Notes: generated by a model not told the origin, from the sequence alone. A DNA stretch of 14,266 bases from Bacillota bacterium (GCA_026387995.1 JAPLKQ010000071.1:1-14266); one strand, 5' to 3'. Positions 7,470 through 14,266 are shown, numbered from the stretch's first letter. Translations and numbers: made by a program.

Positions 7470-8369
7470 TTACCTCGCGATTAAGCCGATTTTACGTGGG
7501 CGGAGGAAATGATGTCTGACATAGCGGGCGATATACCAAGTTAAGTAAATACCGGTGGCCTTTTCAACGCTGAGGGTGCGGGCATTGGTGTTCACTTCAA
7601 GAACGAGTGGTTTTTTATCTTTATCGAGAACGATGTCGACGCCGGCAAAGTCTGCGCCGACGGCGCGGACGGCGTCCACCGCTAATTTCTTCAGTTTGGG
7701 AGAGAGTTTGACTTCCGTCATCGTGCCGCCTTGGTTGACGTTGCTCCGGAAATCATTGGGATTATAGCGTTCGACGGCAGTAATCACTTCATGGCCGACG
7801 ACGTTGACACGGTAGTCGCGACCGGTGGCTTCCGCGATATATTCCTGCACCAGCAAAGGCTTTTTACCGACTTTGGAAAGGAGGGCTTTGAACTCTTCTT
7901 CGGAATGGACTAAATAGACTTGTTCGCCATAAGAACCAAAGCGTTCCTTGACGATAAAGGGATACGTTAACTTGGCGATCATGGTCTTCACTTCGTCATA
8001 ATAATTGAGAACGTTGATATCGAAAGTGTAAGGCAAGATGATGGTTTTTGGGGTTGGGATGGAATAATTACGGAACGCCAAATACGTTAGGGCCTTATCG
8101 TCGCAGGTCATGATGCTTTCTTTGGAATTGAAGACCGGCATATGCAGTTCTTCTTCTAAATAGGTGGAGATATGGATGTCTTTATCCCAAAACACGGCAA
8201 ACGAGAAAGCGTTCGGGTGTTGGTCAGTATAATCGACGATTTGGGAATTGGGGAGCGCCATCAAGTTCACGTTAAATTTTTTAAAGGCCTCGACGAACGC
8301 ACTGATCTGCGCTTGGCCTTTATCGTTATGCTGCGTGATGTTATAGACGAGTAAAGCTTGAATGGCCAC
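7470..8369 (-). CDS. RimK-like ATP-grasp ligase
   Basis: The product has 299 residues and starts at GTG8369, preceded by AGGGGAT. It has the layout of RimK-type ATP-grasp enzymes: an N-terminal domain (about 1-95, FAVFWDKDIH, FNSKESIMTCDDKALTY), then the ATP-grasp fold with IVKERFGSYGEQV (Lys141 region), LVQEYIAEATGRDYRVNVVG, and the metal-binding end AGVDIVLD…LEVNTNA (Glu258, Asn260). Such enzymes use ATP to activate a carboxylate and join it to an amine, for example glutamate addition to ribosomal protein S6 or to cofactors. The substrate is not known for this one. It is the first gene of an operon with ugd, which hints at modification of a glucuronate-containing or other surface compound, but this is inference. 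RimK in the strict sense is possible and cannot be separated by sequence reading alone. All expected ATP-site regions are present. Confidence 0.85.
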   Translation of the reverse strand: MAIQALLVYNITQHNDKGQAQISAFVEAFKKFNVNLMALPNSQIVDYTDQHPNAFSFAVFWDKDIHISTYLEEELHMPVFNSKESIMTCDDKALTYLAFRNYSIPTPKTIILPYTFDINVLNYYDEVKTMIAKLTYPFIVKERFGSYGEQVYLVHSEEEFKALLSKVGKKPLLVQEYIAEATGRDYRVNVVGHEVITAVERYNPNDFRSNVNQGGTMTEVKLSPKLKKLAVDAVRAVGADFAGVDIVLDKDKKPLVLEVNTNARTLSVEKATGIYLTWYIARYVRHHFLRPRKIGLIAR

Positions 8370-8388
8370 GGTAATCCCCTGCCTGTCT

Positions 8389-8394
8389 ATTATA
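8389..8394 (-). promoter_or_regulatory. -10 element of the ATP-grasp/ugd operon
   Basis: A perfect TATAAT on the minus strand (8394-8389) lies 19 bases before the GTG start. At the 17-base spacing the -35 position reads ATTATT, a poor match. A weak -35 next to a palindrome (8421-8436) suggests a promoter that needs an activator. Confidence 0.5.
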
Positions 8395-8420
8395 TTGTAA
8401 AGTATCGGACAAATAATTCA

Positions 8421-8436
8421 ATCAATATCTATTGAT
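8421..8436. promoter_or_regulatory. Perfect palindrome, candidate operator of the ATP-grasp/ugd operon
   Basis: ATCAATA-TC-TATTGAT is a 7+7 inverted repeat with a 2-base centre. Its centre lies about 46 bases upstream of the expected transcription start, a usual place for an activator site. It is AT-rich, lacks a T run and is not near the end of a gene, so a terminator is unlikely. Confidence 0.4.
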
Positions 8437-8465
8437 AGACCAAACCCAAAACCGCTTTTGCATCG

Positions 8466-8488
8466 AAAAAAAGCGGCCGCGAGGCCGC
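8466..8488 (-). terminator. Terminator of the small unrecognised gene
   Basis: On the minus strand GCGGCC-TCGC-GGCCGC (8488-8473) is followed by seven T residues (8472-8466). It is a compact, GC-rich intrinsic terminator about 30 bases after the stop at 8518. Confidence 0.85.
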
Positions 8489-8517
8489 CTGGTTCAATTC
8501 CATGGTTCGAAAGCCAA

Positions 8518-8856
8518 TTAATCGCCGTAATTCGAGCCGGTGTTTTTATCTTGTATGAAGATTTTTAAGGGGTTCGTGACGTCCGTGATCTCAAGGAGGA
8601 CAAAGTCGCCTTTGTGGATGATCGGGTGTTCGTCATCCGCGGTAAAGATGACCCGCTTGTGAACTTTGACTAACCGCGCCATTTCATCTAGAATTAATTG
8701 ATACTTATTGGGATGATGCATCTGAAACCCGCTGAGTTGGGTATAAAATGCCGGTTCGATGTAAAAAAGACCGCCCTCTAAGGTCCGGTAAAGGATGCTG
8801 AAGGGTGTGCTGGGATCATGGAGTTCGGTTACGCCTGGCCACTTCGGATAGTTCAT
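8518..8856 (-). CDS. Hypothetical protein of 112 residues
   Basis: I do not recognise this protein. The start chosen is ATG8856 (MNYPKWPGVTELH), because AAAGGTGA (8869-8862) lies just before it and a promoter lies just upstream. A longer frame from 8934 would add 26 residues, but it would pass through that promoter and overlap the divergent gene. The sequence has no signal peptide and no membrane helix, is mixed in charge, and has several aromatic residues early (FSILYRTLEGGLFYIEPAFY) followed by a helical-looking stretch (QLILDEMARLVKVHKRV) and a strand-rich end (GDFVLLEITDV). This looks like a small soluble domain. It has its own promoter and terminator, so it is expressed alone. No function is proposed. 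Confidence 0.7.
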   Translation of the reverse strand: MNYPKWPGVTELHDPSTPFSILYRTLEGGLFYIEPAFYTQLSGFQMHHPNKYQLILDEMARLVKVHKRVIFTADDEHPIIHKGDFVLLEITDVTNPLKIFIQDKNTGSNYGD

Positions 8857-8873
8857 TAAAATCACCTTTACTA

Positions 8874-8902
8874 ATATTATTCTAAAGAGTATGCTAATAC
8901 AA
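8874..8902 (-). promoter_or_regulatory. Promoter of the 112-residue hypothetical gene
   Basis: On the minus strand TTGTAT (8902-8897) and TAATAT (8879-8874) are 17 bases apart. Transcription would begin only about 10-13 bases before the ATG at 8856, a very short leader that still holds the AAAGGTGA site. The element overlaps the upstream region of the divergent HAD gene. Confidence 0.55.
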
Positions 8903-8919
8903 ACGAAAGGAGGAAAACT

Positions 8920-9714
8920 ATGGAAGACAATCAAATTAAAGTAGTCATTACCGATATCGACGAGACCTTATTCTCGCATAAGACCAAGTCCGTGCCCGAA
9001 AGCGCCGTCAAAGCCGTTGAAGCTTTGCAAGCCAAAGGCATCAAGGTTTTTTTGTGCTCCGGCCGCAACCAATACTTAATTGGCAAATCCGGCGTCCTGA
9101 ATTTCATTAAGCCCGACGGCGCCATCACCATGAACGGCGCGAACGTCATCATCAATGACAAAATCATCTACCGTTATCCGCTTCCCGAATCGGAAGTCGA
9201 TATGCTCATCAAATTCTCGAAACGTCTCAAATTCGGTCTTACTTTAATCGAAGAAAAAGAAGGACACATCAACTATGTTGATGATCGCGTCATCTCGGCA
9301 CACGAGAAATATGGAACGCGTTTCCCGCAGCCACGGGCCTATCCTGACCATTATGACCGTACGGTCTACCAAGCTATCGCGTTCTGCGACGAGCTCGACG
9401 AATCGCTGTTTCTCCCGCACCTCAAGCTCTGCAAGAGTGCCCGCTGGGATGAATACGCCGTCGACATCATGCCCAAAGATTCTGATAAATCAAAAGGCAT
9501 CTTAGCCGTCTGTGAACACTATAAATGGGGACCCGAAAACGTCATGTGTTTGGGCGATGCCCTGAATGACGTGGAAATGCTCAGTATCGCCGGCATCTCG
9601 GTCGCCATGGGCAACGCTAAAAGCGAAGCCAAAGCGATCGCCGACTATGTCACCGATGACATAGACAAAGATGGTTGGGCGAATGCGATCAAGCATTTTG
9701 GCCTCATCGATTAA
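8920..9714 (+). CDS. Cof-type HAD-IIB phosphatase
   Basis: A 264-residue protein of the haloacid dehalogenase superfamily, subclass IIB (Cof/YidA-like), which hydrolyses small phosphorylated metabolites such as sugar phosphates or flavin cofactors in the cytosol with Mg2+. Motif I is TDIDETL with nucleophile Asp12 and acid/base Asp14; a Glu replaces the usual Gly of DxDGT. Motif II is CSGRN (Ser47), motif III has Lys192 in SKGI, and motif IV is GDALND (212-217). The C2 cap lies between motifs II and III. The start at 8920 follows AAAGGAGGA (8906-8913). It stands alone, closed by its own terminator, and is divergent from the 112-residue gene. The substrate cannot be given: enzymes of this family are broad and poorly predicted by sequence. 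Confidence 0.92.
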   Translation: MEDNQIKVVITDIDETLFSHKTKSVPESAVKAVEALQAKGIKVFLCSGRNQYLIGKSGVLNFIKPDGAITMNGANVIINDKIIYRYPLPESEVDMLIKFSKRLKFGLTLIEEKEGHINYVDDRVISAHEKYGTRFPQPRAYPDHYDRTVYQAIAFCDELDESLFLPHLKLCKSARWDEYAVDIMPKDSDKSKGILAVCEHYKWGPENVMCLGDALNDVEMLSIAGISVAMGNAKSEAKAIADYVTDDIDKDGWANAIKHFGLID

Positions 9715-9718
9715 TTGT

Positions 9719-9744
9719 AAGTGCAACGCCGTTGCACTTTTTTT
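9719..9744 (+). terminator. Terminator after the HAD phosphatase
   Basis: AAGTGCAAC (9719-9727) and GTTGCACTT (9731-9739) form a perfect 9-base stem with a 3-base loop, followed by a T run to 9744. It starts 4 bases after the HAD stop codon. Confidence 0.9.
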
Positions 9745-9800
9745 GTGGAAAAAAACGCCCAAAGTGTCTAGTGTAGATAGTGGATTAGAGGAATTCAGTC

Positions 9801-10526
9801 ATGATTAAAATCGAAAACGTCAGCAAGACCTACGGCAAAGACTTCGTCGCCGTAGACCATATCAACTTAGAAATCAAAGACGGTGAAATATTTGGCTTTT
9901 TAGGCCCGAACGGCGCCGGCAAGACCACCACTTTAAAGATGATCACCGGCATCACCAACATCACCAGCGGGGAAATCTTCATCAATGGGAAGTCCATTAA
10001 AACCGACGATATCGCGGCTAAACGCGAATTCGGCTTTGTCCCGGATAACCCGGATGTGCTCCTCCGCTTAAAAGGCATCGAATACCTTAATTTCATCGCT
10101 TCCATATACGGCATCACCAAAGAACTGCGCGAGAAACGGATTAAAGACTTAGCGACCCGTTTTGAGATGACCGACGCGCTGGGCGATAAAATCCAAAACT
10201 ATTCGCACGGCATGCGCCAGAAGATGCTTGTCATCGGCGTCTTGCTTCACGATCCGGCGGTTTGGATTCTCGACGAACCGCTCACCGGCTTAGACCCGAA
10301 ATCTTCATTTACTTTAAAAGAGATGATGCGCGAACACGCCCGTAGTGGCAAAACCGTGTTCTTCTCCACCCACGTCTTGGAAGTGGCAGAAAAACTCTGC
10401 GACCGCATCGCGATTATCGATAAAGGCAAAATCATCTTCGTCGGGACGATGGAAGAACTCAAGAAACATTCCGCCTCCGTCCAATCGCTTGAATCGCTCT
10501 TTTTGGAACTGACCGACCATGAGTAG
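9801..10526 (+). CDS. ABC transporter ATP-binding protein
   Basis: This 241-residue nucleotide-binding subunit powers an ABC-2 type transporter together with the next gene. Walker A is GPNGAGKTT (35-43), the signature is YSHGMRQK (134-141), Walker B is WILDEP (155-160), and the switch histidine is His191 in STHV. At the Q-loop position the sequence reads FVPDNPD, so the usual Gln is replaced; similar wording is common in this subfamily of exporters. Ribosome-binding site AGAGGAA lies before ATG9801. No clear promoter is seen in the 56 bases after the upstream terminator. The 3' end overlaps the permease start by 8 bases (ATGAGTAG), a sign of translational coupling. The cargo is unknown; relatives export peptides, drugs or act like EcsA. 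Confidence 0.93.
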   Translation: MIKIENVSKTYGKDFVAVDHINLEIKDGEIFGFLGPNGAGKTTTLKMITGITNITSGEIFINGKSIKTDDIAAKREFGFVPDNPDVLLRLKGIEYLNFIASIYGITKELREKRIKDLATRFEMTDALGDKIQNYSHGMRQKMLVIGVLLHDPAVWILDEPLTGLDPKSSFTLKEMMREHARSGKTVFFSTHVLEVAEKLCDRIAIIDKGKIIFVGTMEELKKHSASVQSLESLFLELTDHE

Positions 10527-12258
10527 GCTATTTTTAATCACCAAGACCATGCTCAAGAACTCCTACAATTTTGCAGGAGCCTTTTCCTTTGGAAAAAACA
10601 AAGCCAAACGCGAGGCGCAGAAGACCACGCCGGGAAAACGGATTGCCATCGGCGCGTTGATGGCGTTCATCTTTGCGAGCTTCTTCTTCTCGATGTTCAT
10701 GACTGGCTGGTCGATTTTCAGTGTCGCCAAACAAGGCATGTTCATGGGGGCGGCATTGACTGCGATCATCCCCATCCTGATTGCCCTCATCTTCGTATTC
10801 ACGATGACGCTGGTCATCTCCATCTTCTTTTTATCGAACGACTCCAATGTGTATCTGCCGTTACCGATTAAACCGGAAGAGATTTTCTTCGGCCGGTTAC
10901 TCGTGGCCAGCATCGACGCCTTCTTGATCGAGATCGCGTTCGTCCTCCCCTTCATCGTCAGTTATGACGTCGTCGTCCAACCCGGATTGCTCGTTTATCT
11001 GAACGAACTCATTTTCGTCTTTGTCATCCCATTCATCCCTTTATCGATCACGTTCTTGATTGCCATCATCATCGGCCGCGTCTTTAACATCGGCCGTCAC
11101 AAAGAAGCTTTCACGACCGTCATGATGGTGTTCTCCATCGGCACGATTTTAGCCGGCGAGTTTGGCATCACCGCGATTAACTCCGGCATCGGAACCGGCG
11201 AAACCGAAACCGATTATATTTTAAGGACGCGCGACACATTCATCGCGCTCGCCAACAAACTACATTTTGCCGATTTCATCATGCAATTTCCACGTAATGG
11301 ACTTATGGATGATTCTCTCATTGGGACCCTCAATATCTTAGCGTTCGCGGGCATTTCCGCCGCTCTGGTCGTTGTCGCGTCGCTGGCCGCCAAGTGGTTT
11401 TATCTTAAAACTTTAGTGGGTGGCGACGAACATGCCGCACACCGTAAAAAAGGCGACGTCAATAAAGCCCTAAAGTCCGAATCCAAAAATGATAAACCCT
11501 ATTTCAGCGTCCTCAAAGCCGAGTGGCGCGGCATTGTCCGCTCCCCCACTTATGTCTTTAACTTATTGACCCCGCCGATCCTCATCGTCGTCATTGCCGC
11601 CTTTTCGCTTTATGGCGGCATGTCGGCATCTCAAGGTTCCGGCGAGGCGTTTAGTTTTACGACCTTGATTGCCGCAGTAGCACCCTACTTCAATTTCAAC
11701 TTTGGAGCGATTGTTTTCTTCATCGGCGCCGGGACGATGTTCATGGCCGCGATGACCATGATCAGCTCGACGGCGATTTCCCGTGAAGGCAAGAACGCCT
11801 ACTTAATGAAAACCTGGCCAGTGAAACCCATCATCCAATTACGGGCTAAAATCACGATAGGGACCTCCATCACTGCTTTCCTATTATTTGCCGCCACCAT
11901 TATCGTTGGTGTCATAGGCCATTTAAATCCGGTGATTTTGGCCTTAATTTACTTGCCCATCGTCATCCTGCTTATTATCGCCAACTATTTGATGATTCTC
12001 GTCGATTTAATGCACCCCTTTGTTGAATGGGATAACGAAACCGCCGCCGTCAAACAAAATAAAAACGGCTTATTCGGCATGCTCCTCTGCTTTGCCTTCG
12101 CCGTGGTCTTGTTTTTCATTGGCCTCGGATCGGCGCTCATTGGGCTCAATATTATCTGGTCATTCCTGATTATCATTGTCATTTCCGGCGGTACTTTATA
12201 TCTGCTCGAACGCGGCATTAAGAAAAAAGGATCCGCCATCTTTGAGGGGATCCAATAA
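10519..12258 (+). CDS. ABC-2 type transporter permease, large single-chain form
   Basis: A 579-residue integral membrane protein with about 12 hydrophobic helices in two groups, split by a charged cytosolic stretch near residues 305-332 (AHRKKGDVNKALKSESKNDK). The second group carries SSTAISREGKNAYLMKTWPVKP, a motif seen in large Bacillota ABC permeases, and VDLMHPFVEWDNETAAVKQN, also typical of them. This suggests an internally duplicated permease in which one chain may supply both half-permeases. The start is ATG10519 inside the ATPase gene. Its stop (12256-12258) is separated by one base from the stop of the convergent rlmH gene. Relatives include YthQ/EcsB-like proteins; the transported compound is unknown. 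The last 30 bases also contain a hairpin that could terminate rlmH transcription on the other strand. Confidence 0.85.
   Translation: MSRLFLITKTMLKNSYNFAGAFSFGKNKAKREAQKTTPGKRIAIGALMAFIFASFFFSMFMTGWSIFSVAKQGMFMGAALTAIIPILIALIFVFTMTLVISIFFLSNDSNVYLPLPIKPEEIFFGRLLVASIDAFLIEIAFVLPFIVSYDVVVQPGLLVYLNELIFVFVIPFIPLSITFLIAIIIGRVFNIGRHKEAFTTVMMVFSIGTILAGEFGITAINSGIGTGETETDYILRTRDTFIALANKLHFADFIMQFPRNGLMDDSLIGTLNILAFAGISAALVVVASLAAKWFYLKTLVGGDEHAAHRKKGDVNKALKSESKNDKPYFSVLKAEWRGIVRSPTYVFNLLTPPILIVVIAAFSLYGGMSASQGSGEAFSFTTLIAAVAPYFNFNFGAIVFFIGAGTMFMAAMTMISSTAISREGKNAYLMKTWPVKPIIQLRAKITIGTSITAFLLFAATIIVGVIGHLNPVILALIYLPIVILLIIANYLMILVDLMHPFVEWDNETAAVKQNKNGLFGMLLCFAFAVVLFFIGLGSALIGLNIIWSFLIIIVISGGTLYLLERGIKKKGSAIFEGIQ
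12223..12253 (-). terminator. Possible rlmH terminator inside the permease coding end
   Basis: On the minus strand GGATCC (12253-12248) and GGATCC (12234-12229) can form a 6-base stem with a 13-base loop, followed by six T residues (12228-12223). It lies just after the rlmH stop codon. It is within the last codons of the convergent permease, so its T run is set by Lys codons. The stem is short, so strength is uncertain. Confidence 0.4.
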
Positions 12259-12259
12259 G

Positions 12260-12739
12260 TTACTTGTGATAGGTCTCGCCACGGTTGATTTTAAAAGCGC
12301 GATATATTTGTTCTAAAAGTATGATTCTTGTCATTGGATGGGTGAACGTCAACGCGCTTAACGAAAGCCGTTCGTTCGCCCGTTTTTTTATCTCCGGGCC
12401 GAGGCCCAAAGAACCGCCGATGACAAAGGTGATAAGCGAGTCGCCTTTGACGAAGAGTTTTTCGAGGTGTGCGGCAAAAGCTAGGCTATCGAATTCCGGG
12501 GCATTCAGATCAAGGGCCACAACATACTCGCCGCTTTTAATTTTGGCGAGGAGATTCTGGCTTTCTTTTTCCTTGGCAATCGCTTCTTCTTTTTCGCTCG
12601 CGCCTTGGGGGATTTTGGCTTCATCGACTTCGATGATTTCGAGCGTGATATAACCGGATAGGCGTTTCGTGTATTCAGCGATGGCATCTTTCCAAAACGG
12701 CTCTTTAATTTTACCGACGGCGAGGATTTTGACCTTCAT
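12260..12739 (-). CDS. rlmH: 23S rRNA pseudouridine(1915)-N3-methyltransferase
   Basis: A 159-residue SPOUT-class methyltransferase that methylates pseudouridine 1915 of 23S rRNA on the assembled ribosome, using S-adenosylmethionine. The length is the usual one. The knotted SAM-binding region is present: VIGGSLGLG (106-114), THPMTR (133-138), EQIYRA (143-148), and the hallmark C-terminal YHK (157-159). The start at 12739 follows the walJ stop by 2 bases, with GAGGAAT inside walJ as ribosome-binding site. It is the last gene of the dnaB–walJ–rlmH operon. The identification is firm. Confidence 0.97.
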   Translation of the reverse strand: MKVKILAVGKIKEPFWKDAIAEYTKRLSGYITLEIIEVDEAKIPQGASEKEEAIAKEKESQNLLAKIKSGEYVVALDLNAPEFDSLAFAAHLEKLFVKGDSLITFVIGGSLGLGPEIKKRANERLSLSALTFTHPMTRIILLEQIYRAFKINRGETYHK

Positions 12740-12741
12740 GG

Positions 12742-13494
12742 CTATTCCTCGAAATTGCCACCGACGACGATGTCGTGCTGGCTGGCAGCGTGGATGTAAA
12801 TACGGTCGATGTCGACGTGGCGTTTTCTAAAGATGCGGAGATAGGCGGAAAGCGCCACTTCCGGGGTATTGGCTTCCTCACTTAAATGGGCGAGCACCAC
12901 TTCCCGGGTTTTGGCCCCTAACATCTCGGCCACATACATTGCCGAATCTTCATTGGAAAGATGCCCGTAGTCCCCTAAGATCCGTTGAATCAAATCATAG
13001 GGACGGTTGGTCTTTAAAAGCATCTTGATATTGTGGTTACTTTCGATGATATAAAAATCGGCGTTTTTCATGTAGACGATATTGCGTTCGCTGATATAGC
13101 CGGTGTCGGTCATATAGACTAACTTTTCGGTCTCAGTCTCGAAGACAAAACCAATCGGGTTGGTCGCGTCGTGACTGGTGGGCAGCACGGTAATGCGGTA
13201 GCCGTTGATGGCGTACGTTTGAAATGGCTCTAACTCATGGCCTTCGATGACTTCGCAGGTGCCTTTGGCGGCGTACCTAAGTTCTAAAGGAAGGAAACCC
13301 ATCCCGGAGATATGGTCGGAATGTTCGTGCGTGAAAAAGACAGCCGAAATATCCTCAATCTTATAAGGGGTTGCGGCCATGCCGTCTTTTAAACGTTTGA
13401 GGGTGATCCCCATATCAATCAGGATGACGTGTCCATGGTCGGCCACCAAAGTGGCGTTTCCTTTGGACCCGCTGGCGAAAATATAAAATTTCAT
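12742..13494 (-). CDS. walJ: WalJ/YycJ-type metallo-beta-lactamase-fold hydrolase
   Basis: A 250-residue MBL-fold protein. The N-terminus MKFYIFASGSKGNATLV matches the YycJ/WalJ family. The metal ligands are THEHSDH (His56, His58, Asp60, His61), His108, Asp130 in MTDTGY, and His203 in LAHLSEEANTPE; GHLSNEDSA (177-185) is also typical. Family members have 5'-3' exonuclease activity on DNA in vitro and are linked to mismatch repair and replication–cell wall coordination in Bacilli. It begins 3 bases after the dnaB stop, with no strong ribosome-binding site, so translation is probably coupled. In B. subtilis walJ belongs to the walRKHI locus; here none of those genes lies between dnaB and walJ. 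Confidence 0.93.
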   Translation of the reverse strand: MKFYIFASGSKGNATLVADHGHVILIDMGITLKRLKDGMAATPYKIEDISAVFFTHEHSDHISGMGFLPLELRYAAKGTCEVIEGHELEPFQTYAINGYRITVLPTSHDATNPIGFVFETETEKLVYMTDTGYISERNIVYMKNADFYIIESNHNIKMLLKTNRPYDLIQRILGDYGHLSNEDSAMYVAEMLGAKTREVVLAHLSEEANTPEVALSAYLRIFRKRHVDIDRIYIHAASQHDIVVGGNFEE

Positions 13495-13497
13495 GGA

Positions 13498-14266
13498 TTA
13501 ATCTTCGATGTCTTGGATGCCACCGCTTTGCCGGATCTTGGCAAGCTGGGCTTCGTACTCGTCGCTAGGCGTATCGAAACGGCCATAGCCCTTGAAGAAC
13601 AAGAGCGGGACGGTTCCGGTTTTGCCGTTGCGGTTTTTGGCGATGATGAGTTCGACGAGGGAAGCGTCCGCGTCGGCTTTTTTGTTGAGCTCGCGTTCTT
13701 CGAACGCGGCAGCAGCGGCTTTCTTTTCCTCTTCGGGGGATTTACGTTTGGTGCCCACTTGGGCCCCGGTGGATTCGTAATAGTCTTTGCGGAACATCAA
13801 TAAGACTTGGTCGGCGTCTTGTTCGATGGAGCCGGATTCACGTAAGTCGCTGAGCATCGGGCGTTTGCCTTCACGCTTATCGACTTCACGGGAGAGTTGG
13901 CTGACGACGAGTATAGGCACCTTCAGTTCGCGGGCCAGTTCTTTCAGTTCGCGGGAAATTTCGCTCACTTCGACCTGCCGGGATTCAATCTTCTTGTTGC
14001 CGGTGGTGATTAAGCCAATATAGTCGACGACGATGAGCCCGAGGTCGGGATTCGCCGTTTTCAGTTTGCGGGCTTTGGCGATGATATCCAAGAGTTTGAT
14101 GCCGGGAGTGTCATCAATGTACATCTTGGTGTCGCCGACGGTCTTTAAGGCTTCGCCGATCGCTAAGCGGTCTTTGCTATTTAAGAAACCGGTTTGGATT
14201 TGGTCAAGGTTGACGCAGGAGACGGTCGCGATTAAGCGCTTGATTAAGGCTTCGGCAGGCATTTCC
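13498..14266 (-). CDS. dnaB: Replicative DNA helicase DnaB, C-terminal part (5' end outside window)
   Basis: About 255 residues of the RecA-like motor domain are visible; the frame continues past the window edge (the Met at 14262 is internal, preceded by Glu as in the family's LEM-S/P-AE region). Motifs include YIDDTPG, the Walker B region LGLIVVDYIGLI, ISRELKELARELKVPILVVSQLSREVDKR, RPMLSDLRESGSIEQDAD and the C-terminal IIAKNRNGKTGTV. The protein is the hexameric helicase that opens DNA at the replication fork (called DnaC in B. subtilis). Between DYYES and LVELIIAKNRNG lies a stretch of about 35 residues rich in Lys, Glu and Ala (KRKSPEEEKKAAAAAFEERE), where most homologues have 10-15. The N-terminal domain and Walker A lie outside. 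It heads the walJ–rlmH operon. Confidence 0.95.
   Translation of the reverse strand, partial: EMPAEALIKRLIATVSCVNLDQIQTGFLNSKDRLAIGEALKTVGDTKMYIDDTPGIKLLDIIAKARKLKTANPDLGLIVVDYIGLITTGNKKIESRQVEVSEISRELKELARELKVPILVVSQLSREVDKREGKRPMLSDLRESGSIEQDADQVLLMFRKDYYESTGAQVGTKRKSPEEEKKAAAAAFEERELNKKADADASLVELIIAKNRNGKTGTVPLLFFKGYGRFDTPSDEYEAQLAKIRQSGGIQDIED

Noticed and set aside
8857..8934. Longer start for the 112-residue protein at 8934
   Set aside because: It would overlap the divergent HAD gene start, pass through a good promoter and add residues that look like translated spacer.
1..14266. TGA read as tryptophan (Mollicutes code)
   Set aside because: Every gene is full length under the standard code and uses TGG for Trp; no in-frame TGA is needed to complete any gene.
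1..14266. CRISPR arrays, insertion sequences, phage genes, tRNA or rRNA genes
   Set aside because: No regularly spaced direct repeats, no transposase-like frame, no terminal inverted repeats around any gene and no tRNA-like cloverleaf were seen.

Overview
The window reads as a chromosomal segment of a low-to-mid GC, Gram-positive-type bacterium (Bacillota, probably an uncultured Bacilli, Erysipelotrichia or Mollicutes-adjacent lineage). The reasons are a dnaB–walJ–rlmH cluster of the kind found near the origin in Bacilli, strong GGAGG ribosome-binding sites before most genes, a short-form malic enzyme, a Cof-type HAD phosphatase, and an InlB-type repeat in a lipoprotein. The standard genetic code fits every gene. 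No phage, transposase, CRISPR, tRNA or rRNA is visible, and no gene-free stretch exceeds about 200 bases.

Left part (1-2817). A large surface lipoprotein (lipobox, one InlB B-repeat, then at least seven GLUG-like repeats) is read leftward and leaves the window unfinished. Divergent from it, behind a good promoter, is a LysR-type regulator broken by an internal deletion that also changes frame.

Middle part (2818-8517). A membrane-anchored alpha/beta hydrolase with about eight C-terminal transmembrane helices is followed 11 bases later by an NAD-type malic enzyme; a symmetric terminator closes this unit. It converges on a leftward two-gene operon: a RimK-like ATP-grasp ligase (GTG start) and, 3 bases later, UDP-glucose 6-dehydrogenase, which makes UDP-glucuronate for surface polysaccharide.

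Right part (8518-14266). A small unrecognised protein (leftward, with its own promoter and terminator) is divergent from a Cof-type HAD phosphatase. Next comes a two-gene ABC-2 type exporter whose ATPase and permease overlap by 8 bases. It converges, with one base between stop codons, on a leftward housekeeping operon read dnaB (5' end outside the window) – walJ – rlmH with 2-3 base gaps.

Most genes are ordinary. The points most worth a second look are the deletion in the LysR gene, the ATP-grasp/ugd pair with a perfect palindrome by its promoter, the hydrolase–multi-helix membrane protein coupled to malic enzyme, the charged insert in DnaB, and a possible rlmH terminator embedded in the coding end of the ABC permease. 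I did not find convincing evidence of a wholly new system.
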